Origin: Areca catechu
Taxonomy: Eukaryota; Streptophyta; Magnoliopsida; Arecales; Arecaceae
Assembly (NCBI GenBank): GCA_021397845.1
Contig: CM038050.1
Span: forward strand, 7,754,471 to 7,818,470
DNA: 64,000 bases
Direction of reading: 5' to 3'
The translations under genes were made by a program, and so were the position numbers. This document shows, piece by piece, positions 1 through 11,158 of this stretch (positions within the stretch are counted from its first letter, which is position 1; every line of letters starts with the position of its first letter). The notes under the pieces were generated by a model. That model did no database searches. It was not told where the DNA came from and saw nothing but the letters and a program-made list of their open reading frames with translations.

Positions 1-232
1 TAGAAACTCCATCTAGTTGAAGACGATTTTCATCACCTTCACTGTGGTTCGAGTCTCTGCAGCATACAATGCAATTCTCGGATGCCCCGAGCTAAATCAA
101 CTTGTCACACCTCGAACCCAAAACCTAGTTTGGTCACGCGACTAGTCACACAAAACCTAGGCATCGTCCTAGAGATCATGCTAGGCCTAAGTCCATGAGG
201 TTCTCATCATCTTCAAGAAAATAAGTTAAAAT

Positions 233-315
233 AACCAAATAATCAACTCTTTCAATTCATAACAACTAAATAATCAACTCTTTCAATTCATGATAACTAA
301 ATGATCAACTTGTTC
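233..315. repeat. Short tandem repeat, about 30-bp unit, about 2.7 copies
   Basis: Three consecutive copies of a roughly 30-base unit built on AATCAACTCTTTCAATTCAT are visible at about 233-262, 263-292 and 293-315. The third copy is partial and diverged. It lies in the repeat-derived left edge of the window. Confidence 0.75.
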
Positions 316-683
316 ATTACAATGGTATCAGAAATGGAACTAACTAGATAATCTAAAAATTATGGTACTTAGTCTCACGCTCGACCCAACCTATGCTATG
401 CATTATACGACTTTAAAAAAATAAAGAGGTGGGAAGTGAGCTTTACAGCCCAGTAAAGATTCCATACAGTCACACTAATAGTAATATGATTTGAAAATAG
501 CAAGAAAATGTAGTAGAACAATAAAGTATAAAACATCATGTCATGCAATCAAAACAACCCAACCATCACAGATGTTAAAATCATGTTTCATTTTTATATT
601 TTAGTTTGATTATTAATCTTCTTTATAACTTTGGACTAATCACAGTCATGCTCAGGCCATGATGGGCATATCTCAAAATCGAC

Positions 684-935
684 TATGTACTATCCACCCG
701 TAGCCAAGCTAACTCATGTACTATCCTTCCGTGGCTTGACTATTCCATGTATTATCAATCCATAAATCGGCTGTCCCATGTACTATCCGTTCATGGTTGG
801 CTATTCCCCATAGATCCACCTGTGGCCAACTATTATATGTACTATTCATCCATGGCTGGCAATCCGCTCGTAGCTCGGCTATTCGATATATTATCAGCCC
901 ATAGCTTGACTATTCTCGATATAGCATGGCTAGTC
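684..935. repeat. Degenerate tandem array, about 40-bp unit
   Basis: A phrase of the form CATGTACTATCC followed by a GTGGCT/GTAGCT motif and GGCTATTC recurs about six to seven times with many substitutions. Copies can be traced at about 684, 716, 751, 777, 832 and 880. The copies are too diverged to set exact borders. Such arrays occur in LTRs and satellites, but I cannot place this one in a family. Confidence 0.55.
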
Positions 936-1509
936 CAAACATTCCCTCTTCTTGATTATCACTTTATCAACTCTCAACATGTTATCAAATCATATTTTTT
1001 TAAGATTTTGATTAATCAATATTACAACCCAAATCAAGCAAAATAATTATGTTTGATAAGAACATATCATACAAAAGATATAAATAGTAATACTAGTGAT
1101 CATAATTATCCATCATAAGAAAATAAAATATGTAATATATAAATAATTAGGCATGCTAATGCTCATGTCCAAGGATCAAAATTATGCCATGTAAAATATA
1201 TTTATAAATTGATGATCACATCCAAAAAATTTTATCTTTATTGAAGATAGGTTTAACATGTCCGATATCAGTTTGCACACGGATTCTCTATTTAGATGCT
1301 ATGAAACTCGCTCAACGCCCTTCTGCCTAGAAAATTATCCTTTTATAATAATAATCTTATTTTTAATGAAAATAATTTTATGATGTAACAACTACAAACT
1401 CAGAACCTTCTATCAAGATTCAATTCGCGATCCATCCATTAATACTCCAACAAATTTCTTATGAGAGAAACCTTTAGATCTTTTCTTTCCAATATTTATT
1501 TATTTAACA

Positions 1510-1945
1510 TGTTCCTTTTTTCTTTCCTCTTCTCTCTCCTCTCTCTCCACTTTTCTCTCCTCTTCTCTCTCCTCTTTCTATCTTCTTCTCTCTCTCCTCT
1601 TTCTCTCTCTCCTTCTCACTCCTCTCTCTTCTTTCTCTCTCCTCCTCTCTCCTCTTTCCTCTTTCTTCTTTTTATCTCTTCTTCCTCTCTTCTCTTCCTC
1701 TCTCCTCTTATCTCTCTCCTTCTCTCTTCCTTTCCTTCTCTCTCCTCTTTCTCTCTCTTCTTCTCTCTCCTCTCTCATCTTTCTCTCTCCTCTCCTTTTT
1801 TTCTTTTATTTTCCTTGCTTTTCTCTTTTTACTTTTTTTCTTTTCTTTCCTTTTTCTCTTCTTTCTTTTCTTTTTCTCTTCCTTTCTTTTTCTTTTCTTT
1901 TCTTCTCTTCTTCTTTTCCTTTCTCCTTCCTTTTTCTTCTCCCGC
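1510..1945. repeat. Polypyrimidine (CT/TTC) low-complexity tract
   Basis: About 430 bases are almost pure C and T on the plus strand, with interspersed CTCTC, TTCTT and TTTTC runs. Long open frames on both strands (Leu/Ser/Phe-rich on plus, Arg/Glu-rich on minus) are artefacts of this composition. The tract ends where recognisable retrotransposon pol sequence begins at about 1966, so it marks the truncated left end of that element. Confidence 0.9.
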
Positions 1946-1965
1946 TTGGTCGAATAGAGAACCTG

Positions 1966-2990
1966 TTGCTGACTGTCAGATTCATTCGAGAAGCCTATTA
2001 TCCTAATTGGTTGACAAACATCATCATGGTAAAGAAAGCGAGCGAGAAGTGGCGTATCTGCATGGACTACACCGATCTAAACATGGCTTGCCCAAAAAAT
2101 AGTTTTTCCTTATCGAGGATTGATCAGCTAGTCGACGCTACTTCAGGCCATAGACTACTCAACTTCATTGATGCCTTCTCGGATTACAACCAAGGATGGC
2201 TCCTGAGGATGAAGAAATATGACCTTCATGATCACTAAAGGTATATACTATTATAAAGTAATGCCTTTTGGTCTTAACAATGCAGAGGCCATGTACTAGA
2301 GACTCATTAACAAGGTCTTCAAAAGTCAGATTGGCCAAAATATGGAGATCTACATCGACAACGTGCTTGTCAAGAGCACTAAAAAAGTTGATCATGTCGA
2401 AGATCTAGAGAAAGCCTTCAATGCCCTTCGCCAACATCACATGAAGTTGAATCTAACTAAATGCGCATTCAGCATTATTGTCAAAAGGTTTCTAGGGTTC
2501 ATGGTCATCCATCGAGGCATCGAAGCAAATACGGGGAAGATCCAAGCCCTCCTGAATATATGGTATCCGATGTCCAAGAAGGAGGTGTAATTGTTCACCA
2601 GTCGCATGGCCACCCTAAGTCAATTTATCTTAAGGTCGATCAAGCAATGCTTACCATTCTTCAAAATTCTATGGAAGATGAATAGCTTCAATTAGATGGA
2701 GGAATATTGGCAGGCATTTGAAAATTTGAAAAAGTCCCTTGCCTCTTTGTCCTTATTCTCTAAACTTGAGCTTGGAAAGGAATTATACCTATACCTCACC
2801 ACCTCTGAGGAGGCGATTAGCTCTATACTCATTCAGTTAGACGATAAAAGGGTTCAGAGACCCATATCTACCACAAGTCGAGTGCTGCAAGATGTGAAAA
2901 CAAGGTATTCTAAATCCAAGAAGATAGTTTTCATACTAATCACATTTGCACAATATTTCAGGCATATTTCCAAGCACACTTGATAGTCGT
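1966..2990 (+). pseudogene. Broken gypsy pol: reverse transcriptase and RNase H remnant
   Basis: Reading across frames gives the conserved reverse transcriptase segments: the FIREAYYPNWL entry segment, KWRICMDYTDLN, CPKNSFSLSRIDQLVDATSG and the catalytic segment MEIYIDNVLVKS at about 2342-2377. The usual catalytic core is YxDD; here the second Asp position reads Asn (YIDN), which would destroy the enzyme. The fingers and palm blocks are split by frameshifts near 2200-2240 and 2590. From about 2696 a gypsy RNase H/connection segment follows (EELYLYLTTSEEAISSILIQ-like, then a tract around TRYSKSKKIVF). No intact open frame remains. Confidence 0.88.
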
Positions 2991-3215
2991 CTTCATCGAT
3001 CAACCACTCTATGCCATCTTGCAACGCCTGGACATCTCCGGGCGAATGGCGAAGTGGGCAATCAAGCTTGAAGAATTCGACATCTCATATCATCGACGCT
3101 CATCTATAAAGGCATAGTTCTCGTCAATTTTTTCATAGAATGCACCTAGCAGGTGACATGCCTAGGGAGGCATCTACTGAACCTCCCATCGAGTAGCCCA
3201 ACCCAGCAATAACCT

Positions 3216-3445
3216 AAATCTACCATGTAGATGGAGCTTTAAATTTTTAAGAAAGTGGAGCTGGGTTGATTCTCGCCAATCCTGAAGGTGTGATCACCGA
3301 GTATGCCCTACATTTCTTATTCAAGACGACCAACAATCAGGCTAAATATGAAGCCTTCTTGACCAGCTTAAAACTTGCAAAGCATCCTAGAGTGGAGTAC
3401 TTAAAAGTTTTCATCGACTCCTAGTTAGTTGTCAGGCAAGTGATG
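3216..3445 (+). pseudogene. Second (archaeal-type) RNase H remnant of the Tat element
   Basis: The translation contains YHVDGA, then GAGLILANPEGV, TNNQAKYEAF and FIDS followed by a stop. This is the DG-A, E and D(S) pattern of the extra RNase H found in Tat-lineage gypsy elements. In-frame stops after HVDGALNF and after the final IDS show decay. The homologous domain in the second element lies at about 57535-57760. Confidence 0.75.
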
Positions 3446-3516
3446 GATGAATATGAAACTTGGGCCTCGATCGATGGCCCCAAAGTCTTTGGCATTTTGC
3501 GATGGCCTTCTTCCTG

Positions 3517-4566
3517 TCACCTTGGGGTGCGCTTCTTTAATGCGGCCACCCGGATTGCATCATTCAACACTTGCCTCATAGCCGTAGCATAATAAAAGTC
3601 AGTGCTTGATTCAAGTAAGAATCTAACAAAAAACTTATAAATCTTATCGAGAAAGTTGATCGAGCTCAACTCGGCATCGTATAAGTTTTGCTCAGCCATA
3701 AGCTCCTTCAGTGGAGGGACTTCCATGTCAGAAAATAATCTGAAGTCCTCCTTATTAAAATCGATCACCCGATCATTTTGATTGGGAGAGGTGTCCGACT
3801 CTCCCCAGGATGTTCGGAATCTCCAATGTTAGTCAAATAAGACAGAGAAGAATTAGGCCTTCTAATGGTGAATAGAACTAGGGAGTTTTATGAGATTCAT
3901 CTCCTTTCTTGGATCGAAAAAGAACCAACCCTTCAACCTGGGGAGTTTATTCAGTTTGAAAAAGCCATAAACAATAGTAACAAGGGTGGATGCCATGAAA
4001 ATTACAGAGAATGACAAAGTCGACCAAGACTCGAAATGAGTTTGGGTCAAGCTGTGCAAGTATGATATCGTACCGATTCAACACATGCCAAATTAGCAAG
4101 TGCGAAGGAAAGCGAAGCCTGCATAAAGATCTTTATCATATACAACAAGGAAGTCGGCCAGACCGGAGGCAACTCAGTTTTTTGGCATCACCGCATAGAG
4201 ATGAAACTCGTCCGAGATTCCATATGTCTCTAGAAACCCAGTAATGTCATTTTTTATCACATTCGAAACCTCAAACATCGACCTCATGAAAGGTATGGTC
4301 AAGCTTTGGTAAGTTCCCGCCTGATCCTTTTTTCGAGGGACAGGGGCCTCCTCTTCGACCTAAGGTTCCTCCTTGATCGAGTCCTCTCTATCCTCTTCCG
4401 AGCTCCCTCTCTTGGTAGAGGCTCCCTCTCCACTAGGATGCTCATTTGTCGGACGACTTATATCTTCGGAGGGACCTTCGGGAGACTCATCCCCTTGATA
4501 GAGAGATCCATTGGAGCTTAATCTCCTGAAAGATGACCCACCGAGTGACTCATCATTAGAAGACAT
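3517..4566 (-). pseudogene. Antisense ORF remnant of the Tat element (gypsy-type transposon protein)
   Basis: On the minus strand, opposite to pol, a broken reading frame starts at an ATG at 4566 (MSSNDESLGG) with an acidic Ser/Glu-rich N-terminus. It continues through frameshifts and stops to segments such as LPRLKGWFFFDPRKE (about 3895-3965). That last segment recalls plant proteins annotated as 'putative gypsy type transposon' (Pfam Transposase_28), which carry a KGWxxFSPR-like motif; the match is from memory. Tat-lineage elements are known to carry extra ORFs, sometimes antisense, between pol and the 3' LTR, and this position fits. The function of such proteins is unknown to me. Confidence 0.6.
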
Positions 4567-5336
4567 CCTCTGAGAGCACAAAGATTAACTCAAATAGAAA
4601 GGCAAGAAAGGAAAACTCTTCCACCCGAAAGATAGGCGGAAGAAGGAAGGAAAAGCTGCAAAGAAGAAGATGAGGACTGGGATGATCACCCTCGAACCCT
4701 TTGAATGCCGTAAGCTCTACAAGAGCACCCGAGGAGCAAGGAGAATGAAAACCAACCTGGAAGGGATTTCGAGGGATGAGAGCATCAATCTTTTTCTCCA
4801 GCAATCACTTTTTGAACAAAATGTCAAGGATCCCCCAACTTGCCTAAGGGGCTCGTATTATAGAGCCCTCAGCCTATTGGGATCAAGAGCTTGGCATTCT
4901 CGAGACCACCGGATTATGCCATGTGGACTGCTCTTATCCAGATATGGCTGTGACTCTTCAAAAGCCTAACTGTTCGACTACCTTTCCACCTTGAGCTCCG
5001 TGCATTGCATTCATTGCTTATGGTTGGTGGCCATGTGGCACCACTCAATTGGCTGATGACGTTCGCAAGTACTTTGGAGGATGATGGCATGGCTCTTTGG
5101 ATACCGAGATAATAACTCCCCTTCACCGTCTCGACCCTCTCCTCGAAATGGTAGAGCGCCTCTCCCAAAGTAGTGAGATGGTTTTTGACAACTCCAAGAT
5201 GGCAAACTAAAAACCAAAAGGTGTAACGACAAACCCGACTCTCGGGACTGGTTAGGTGATTACTCTCGACTCATTGGAGTGGCAAACCTCGAGAGACTGA
5301 CTCGATGCCGTTCTAGAATTAGGAGTGGGGGGCATC

Positions 5337-6105
5337 TGTTATGGTGACTATTCTTTCTCAACCTCAAGACTCGCTGAACCACCAATTACAGCATCGACAG
5401 CCAACGAGCGATCGGGTAGCTCTTTCATCACCAGCCACTTCTTATAGAAGCTCTGGAAGACCTCGCGAATAATGCCGACTCCCATGCTTGTCGAGTGCCT
5501 AATCAACCTCGACCTGGGCCTCTACTCGGTCAAGCGTGCTAGAAAATCGGTATCTAGTACCCTCTTTCGATGACTAACCTATTCTTGGCATCTGGCCCTT
5601 TCTCGGTAAGGCCCACTCATGATACTTAGTTGTGGTCTCGACACCGAGACCACTACGGTCGACCCCACCTATGCCAACTATACCAATCTTTTTACATGTC
5701 CGCTGCAACGAATATGATCAATACGACCAACAGGCGAGTTGTGGAAGACAGCATCTCAATACAATCAATGGTCCTAATAGAAAGGATGATAGCAGGCGAA
5801 ATTCCAAGCAACAAGATCCTAACAACCTATTAGGATTCGTTATGCTCATCAAGGACCACCTCCTTGGCAGCCTCTTCATGGTCCTGTGCAATACTATAAA
5901 TAAGTAAGGAGGATACCCGACAGAGAAAGGCCACTCTGACTGCTCGTCACACTTATACCCTCACAGTCACCACGGTGCACAGCTTCGGTTGCTGCTGTCC
6001 ATTCTATATTATTCCTTTCTGACTAAATCGTTGGAATATCCTTATTAGTAACCCCGGTCCTGGGATCTTTTACAAATTTTTATCGGCGAACCACCGAGAA
6101 CAACA
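5337..6105 (+). repeat. 3' LTR of the decayed Tat element
   Basis: The LTR starts TGTTATGGTGAC directly after a purine-rich tract. This parallels TGATATGGTGAC at the LTR starts of the second element (47947 and 60942). A TATA-like CTATAAATAA at 5894-5903 sits where an LTR promoter should be. The stretch around 6018-6070 matches the second element's LTR text (ATCGTTGGA, then CCCCGG, then GATCTT). The right border (AACA near 6105) is approximate. Confidence 0.72.
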
Positions 6106-6633
6106 TTTAAACTTCCCGAAAAAGATCGAAGAACTCCTCGATACTATTGCAACCTCTCGAAAAATATTCTGATAGTAATATTATCCATACTACTTTTATC
6201 CTTAAGTTTAATAGACCTGACATCGAATGAATATCTCCTCAGGAACTTCTAATATAGACGGGGTTATTCGAACAACTAATTATACAGTAGGCACCGTTAT
6301 TATCCAACGTGGATTGTATCTTTGAATCATTTTCCATGATATCAGCCATTGAATAGTGCAGAGAAAGTTTTTTTATCACTTTTGAAATATTCAACATCTT
6401 CTTCTGTTTATCATCTAATGGTGTTGTTAAAAAAAAAGAAATGAAAAAAAAAAAAAAGCAAAAACAGCGCTTGAAAGACCCATGGCCACTCGCCGGATTA
6501 TCCCCTCGTACTCGAAGAATTCAAGATAAGGGCGCCTGCTATCCACCGTACATGTGTCCGGGTTCCGGTCCATGTCATAATTTCTCCATCCGGACGTGCC
6601 AGGAAGCAACGCGGAATTAACGTTCATCCCCAG

Positions 6634-6664
6634 CCCACCCCCACCCCCACCCCCACCCCCACCC
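6634..6664 (-). promoter_or_regulatory. C-rich run, G-quadruplex-capable on the minus strand
   Basis: The plus strand carries a CCCA run followed by repeated CCCCCA units, so the minus strand has at least four G-tracts of 4-5 G separated by single bases. It lies about 65 bases upstream of the ATG of the small ORF at 6729. The structure follows from the sequence; any regulatory role is inference. Confidence 0.5.
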
Positions 6665-6728
6665 CGTTCATAAAATCCCCCTTCTTCGACGGGAGGGAGG
6701 AATCATTGCATTCCTTCCAACTCTGTCG

Positions 6729-7037
6729 ATGGATTCGTCCGGGATCAATGTTTCCGAAATCATCTGCCTGCCAGTGAAGAAAGCCACCGGGAACCCCTAC
6801 CCGAAGAGGGGCAAAATCAAGGATATGATATTCGATGACATCTCCAAGTCGATCGAAGCCATTCTCTTCTCCATCAAACTCTATTTGATGGAGGACTACG
6901 AAGCCCATAGCACGAGCGCGGGCTCTCTGGGTAAGGGACAAAAGAAAGCAAGAGGCAATCGCAGTCCCCGAAGGGGCAGGAACAAAGACAAGATATTCAA
7001 GGATATCTCCAAATCAGTCTCGATCACGGCCGTCTAG
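6729..7037 (+). CDS. Small basic plant protein with duplicated GNPYP(K/R)RG-type motif (copy 1)
   Basis: This is a 102-aa open frame from an ATG at 6729 to TAG at 7035-7037. Residues about 15-45 contain KKATGNPYPKRGKIKDMIFD followed by DISKSIEAI. A second, weaker copy at about 71-98 reads KKARGNRSPRRGRNKDKIF then KDISKSV, so the protein appears internally duplicated. A related ORF lies about 4 kb downstream (10790), sharing the core and part of the downstream DNA. Conservation of the motif in two loci argues for a real gene. There is no signal peptide or membrane segment, and it is rich in Lys/Arg. I have a faint memory of short plant proteins with a PYPxRGxIK core but cannot name a function. 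No clear TATA box was seen; a C-rich run lies just upstream. Confidence 0.62.
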   Translation: MDSSGINVSEIICLPVKKATGNPYPKRGKIKDMIFDDISKSIEAILFSIKLYLMEDYEAHSTSAGSLGKGQKKARGNRSPRRGRNKDKIFKDISKSVSITAV

Positions 7038-7039
7038 CG

Positions 7040-10000
7040 GGTGAAGTCCGAGGATAGATGGTAATAGCAACACGATTTTAGTAATAACCTCTTGTTCCGA
7101 AGACGAAGCCGTGGCATAGGATAATAACGTGTTTGTGTCATTTCTGGTGTCTGTACTCTTAACCTAAGTTTTATTTAGCGTTGATGCTACATGGTATGCG
7201 AGATACCAGCCACTTGAATATGTAAAGTTTATGTGAATATCTGTTCTGCGACGTCCATGATTGGTTTTAGATGGCAAAGAACATTAATCTAAGCATTGGT
7301 AGTATATCCACCGAATAAGTCAAGCTGACAGATTCTTTTCCCTTGCTTTCGTCTCCTAGTAGTAGCAGGAACAGGTCTAAAGGTCCTCGGGTACCGCACC
7401 AGAGGGAGACCGGAGTTCTTCGTTATGTTGAACTAATTGGGTTGCACAAAGAATTGACCAAGGTCCCTGTAACACAGCAGTCCTCCTGAGGAATTGAGAA
7501 TTAAAAGCAAAGAAGGGGAATCAGGGAACTACTTGGGCGTGTGTTCGTTGCTTCCATCAATCACGCAAAGGAAAAATAAAGATCATGTTCCATCCATCAT
7601 ACATGCTTGTTAGGTTTGCTAATTTTGAACAAGGAAGGAAGAGGTTTCTGAAGCATAGGTTGTCCATCGGTTTTCTATTTGTCCCTCGCATCTAGTAACA
7701 TTCCACTCCATAGATGGGCAGGTGGATCGCCGAGGCAAATTTATTTAGTAAAGAAGATGTAACGTTACCATTACAATACTCGTTTTGTTCTGGACACGGG
7801 CTTCCTCGTTATGTGTGTATATATAAAATCAAACTTTTCCTTTCCTGGATGGTCAAATGAGTCCCAATAGTTTTGAAGAAAAGAATCTTTAGGCCCTGAC
7901 CTTTCTTCTATCGATGCTGATACTAATTGGATTTAGCTTTTTACCGGTATTTCTCCAATTAATATATACTTGCCACCGGGGGGTCGCTTCAATGACTGCG
8001 GATGACTCGTGCGGTCTGGCTTTACCTTGAACAAGGGAGGGAGTTCATACAAAAATGGAATCGAAAATTGTTGTATTATATAAAAGCCAACAAGTCATCT
8101 CACCGAAACGTAATCAAATTATCTCACATTTGTTAGGCCTATGTTAATTTTATACGATCAGTAAAAAAACAAATTAATATATAATATTTATAATTGCAGA
8201 GGTATTATTTTGGGTTAGTATGCAAGTAGAAGGATTATAGAGTCTTATACAGGGTAGCAGATTATGGGGCTAGAACATTTACTGGAAATATGATTTTCCT
8301 TAGAGAATAAGCATCTAATTTATTATAAAAAAAAAAAAATCCTAAATTTTATACCTTTTTCCAAGGATAGATAATTAGTTAACCTTGATTCTGAAAATTG
8401 AGTGTCTAACTTTTTTTTCTAAGTTTGCATGTCATCCTAAATTTTATACCTTTTTTTTTTCTAAGTTTGCATTCCCCGTTAAAGAATTCATCCTCATTAT
8501 ATAAATATTTTCTCCAAGGAAATGGAATCTTGGCCATAACTTGTACTTGTAGTCACTGTCCAAGTTGCTTGCTCCATTTTAGTTATTCTCCGTCGTGGAA
8601 AATGTATCAAAACTTTATGTTCTTTGCTTGCTTTGTCCATTTTAATGCAGCGTTCTTTATCATGGTTATATGCGATTGGAGGTCAAAAATGGTTATGGCC
8701 ACCACTCTCGTGTCATATCATTATGCATGACCCATCAAGCTTATTTTAGCGTATTCCTGTAACGATACTGGACTTCATCCAAAAAAAAAAAAAAGAAAAA
8801 AGAGTGAAAGGAGTTATTTCAATGTCCAATATCTCTTTCATTCACAAGCAATCGTGAAATTAAATATATACAAGCACACAGATTCTCGTAACACAAAAAA
8901 ATTATAAATTACTTCAATTTTTCTTGAATTTGATATTTGGACATATCCTGTAATCGTTGCACTTATTTTTTCCCCTCAAGTCACTCAGCACCGAACCTTA
9001 GGCACGATACACTCACCCATCCGGTGTCCATGCGCCATCATACGGTTGCGATCGCGAGCGGCACGAGCGTCAACATCCACGTCGGGGTTGCGGCGGTCAC
9101 GGGTGACGAGCCTGTTCTTGACCAAACCCCAGGATTCGGAAACTAATTCTTGAAAAATACTGCTATGATTTTTGAAGTGGACCACTGAATATAATATGAC
9201 ATACACGAATCTCAAAATCTATCGTGGATTGAAAGCAGGTGCTTGATGGAAATTTAATATCCACTTGATGATGGACTCGGTTAGAGATCTGTCAACCCAA
9301 ATTCCACCTTCCATCAACAAAATCATGACCCACACGTTAAAAACAATCACGAAAAATCTTTGAGAAAGAGTGTAAAAAGTATACCATGACTGACTAAATG
9401 CAAGATCTGCCAGCTAGCTTTGGAAAGATCCGGAGCAAAATCAAGGACATTCTTTAACTCTTTTTATATTATTTGATTTTTATTTAAGTTTTTATTATCC
9501 ATCTCTATTTCTCTCCAACTAATCTTGTTTTTTTCTTCTAAGTTGTAAATTCTTTTATCAGCATTAATAAAAAATGAACGGCTCCTTTTAGCCTCCCTTT
9601 ATTCAAAATCTTAAAATTAAAAAAAAAAAAAAAAACAAGCGTAAAGGTCATGATTTTATCTGCTACATTCCCAAGAATTATTTTAGCCAATTAGCTATTC
9701 ATCTACACAGTAAGTATTGGTCGATTCCTTATATATATATATATATTGAATAGTAGACAATCATAAAATCTTTCAACGGTCAACAGGAGAACGAGTAAAA
9801 ATCTATGTGGACATCTAGATGTTATAGTTTAACCATTTTTTGCAGAAATCATATGACATATGACTTTGGAAATATTGTCTTGTTGATATATGGGATCAAT
9901 TACTTGGGGTGCAATATTGGACTTGGTCAAAATTTAGAGAAAATATATGATTGAAGAAAAGGGAGCCTTGTAGACTTGATATGTTTTCCCTCTTTTTCGA

Positions 10001-10650
10001 AATTCAGTGACGAAGTTATTAATACAAAATACAATATAAGCTTTGCATCTCCTTCATTCTTTTTTTATTTCTTTTTCTTCGCCATGACTCACATATAAAT
10101 TAATACAATATGATCTTTCCGTCTCCTTTGCTCTTTTTCATTTCTTTTTCTTCACCACCCCTCCTATATACACAGCTATATACCAAGAAACATATTTAAT
10201 CATAAAACTACCAGAAGTTGCGTCGCTAGCTATTGACTACTTCAATTAGCATTCAAATGCTAATCAGAACCATTGGTGCACTCATTGGAATCCAATCGGC
10301 AAAATCTTATTTGGAGCATGTCAGCGTTAAGTCCAAAGGCATGTTGAAGCCATGCCGGGGTCTATGTGGCCAAATCAACTCAAATTAGCTTGCCAGTATC
10401 CGATTTAGTGTGTTTTGCGTTGATCCAGAGTAGCTGGCATCTTTTGATTGGTGTTAACTCTTTCTAAATGACCCGGTCTTGCAGAGGATTCAACCCACGG
10501 CTCCTCGATTTGATGATTACGGTATCATGTTACAGTTTTGATGCATCTTGGAACGATTCATGGGGACCGGACATGATGCTTACGATTCATAGGGAACGAA
10601 GGAGCCCAAAAGGATCCCCTCCATTCATCACCGAAACCTATCATCCCCAA
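7040..10650. other. Intergenic spacer between the two small related genes
   Basis: I find no coding exon with recognisable domains. The stretch is AT-rich with several poly-A and poly-T runs (about 8326, 8450, 8779, 9618) and a short (AT)n at about 9732-9746. A 101-codon open frame at 8425-8730 has no recognisable features. A short imperfect direct repeat occurs at 10027-10160. Confidence 0.6.
10027..10160. repeat. Imperfect direct repeat, about 55 bp, two copies
   Basis: The phrase AATACAATATAAGCTTTGCA, then TCTCCTT and TTTATTTCTTTTTCTTCGCC at about 10027-10084 recurs with substitutions at about 10106-10160 (AATACAATATGATCTTTCCG, then TCTCCTTTG and CATTTCTTTTTCTTCACC). The period is about 79 bases. 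Confidence 0.6.
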
Positions 10651-10663
10651 CTCCTTCCATTCT

Positions 10664-10672
10664 CTATAAAAG
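10664..10672 (+). promoter_or_regulatory. TATA box upstream of small gene copy 2
   Basis: CTATAAAAG at 10664-10672 is a good plant TATA box. It lies 118 bases upstream of the ATG at 10790, which would give a 5' leader of roughly 90 bases. A pyrimidine-rich leader follows, consistent with a transcribed gene. Confidence 0.6.
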
Positions 10673-10789
10673 CCTGTAATTAGATCAGAGAAGCCTCACG
10701 TCTCCCATTCGATCAAGGCACCAATTTCCCCAAACTTTTTTTTGGCTAAGCTTATTGAAGCGGGGTTCTTGTCACCTTCCCAGCTTTCT

Positions 10790-11158
10790 ATGGGTTCACC
10801 AGAGGTCAAGGTCTTCGAGAATTTCCACCGTCCGGTGAAGAAAGCCACCGGGAATCCCTATCCCAGGAGGGGACAGATCGGGGACATGATATTCAAGGAT
10901 ATCTCCCAATCGATCGAAACGATTCTACTCTCCATATATCGAACTCTCTTTGACGATGGAGAATGGCGGAGCCCCCACCATGGGCCAATCCAATTATCCA
11001 AAGAAGAAAGTGAAAGGCAATCCTTGTCCTCGGCGGGTTTGGATCAAAGACAAGAAGATATTTCAAGGTTCTCTTCGGATGGTTCGGTCTCCAAGGATGG
11101 ATGGATGGATGGTGATAGCAAGCCCGGCGAGATCCATCCCCATCCTATTCCTGGATAA
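10790..11158 (+). CDS. Small plant protein with GNPYPRRG motif (copy 2), probably frameshifted
   Basis: The open frame runs from an ATG at 10790 to TAA at 11156-11158 (122 aa). A TTG codon upstream at 10742 is not used as the start because an ATG matches copy 1 better. Residues about 15-50 read PVKKATGNPYPRRGQIGDMI, then FKDISQSIETILLSIYRTL, closely matching copy 1 at 6729. After residue about 50 this frame loses similarity, whereas the second motif (KKKVKGNPCPRRVWIKDKKI) is found in another frame at 10999-11058. The simplest reading is an ancestral two-motif protein with a frame change in this copy. The tail (DGWMDGDSKPGEIHPHPIPG) is therefore doubtful. A TATA box lies at 10664. Confidence 0.55.
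   Translation: MGSPEVKVFENFHRPVKKATGNPYPRRGQIGDMIFKDISQSIETILLSIYRTLFDDGEWRSPHHGPIQLSKEESERQSLSSAGLDQRQEDISRFSSDGSVSKDGWMDGDSKPGEIHPHPIPG

Larger units (their letters stand above)
1..1460. other. Repeat-derived AT-rich region, no gene recognised
   Basis: I see no convincing coding exon here. The stretch holds two sets of short tandem repeats (listed separately) and has the look of decayed LTR sequence, for example the phrase around 430-470 in which a GTGAGCTTTACAGCCCAGTA motif resembles text common in plant LTRs. No paired LTR, primer-binding site or internal domain is visible inside the window, so the LTR assignment is inference only. One 99-codon open frame at 747-1046 lies inside the degenerate repeat array and is not credible as a gene. 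Confidence 0.35.
1966..6105 (+). mobile_element. Decayed Ty3/gypsy retrotransposon, Tat lineage, 5' truncated
   Basis: In order on the plus strand I can read reverse transcriptase, gypsy RNase H, a second RNase H domain, an antisense coding remnant, a purine-rich tract (AGGAGTGGGGGGCATC, ending at 5336) and a 3' LTR. The second RNase H and an extra ORF between pol and the 3' LTR are known traits of the Tat lineage. The 5' LTR, gag and protease are missing; the left end abuts the CT tract. Stops and frameshifts throughout pol show it is dead. The gene order and LTR start closely parallel the better-preserved element at 47947-62061, which I used as a guide. Confidence 0.85.

Noticed and set aside
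1461..2006. A 181-codon plus-strand open frame rich in Ser, Leu and Phe (and an Arg/Glu-rich frame opposite)
   Set aside because: It is produced by the CT tract composition and runs into retrotransposon sequence; no domain.
8425..8730. A 101-codon plus-strand open frame in spacer
   Set aside because: Hydrophobic by composition of T-rich sequence; no motif and no paralog in the window.
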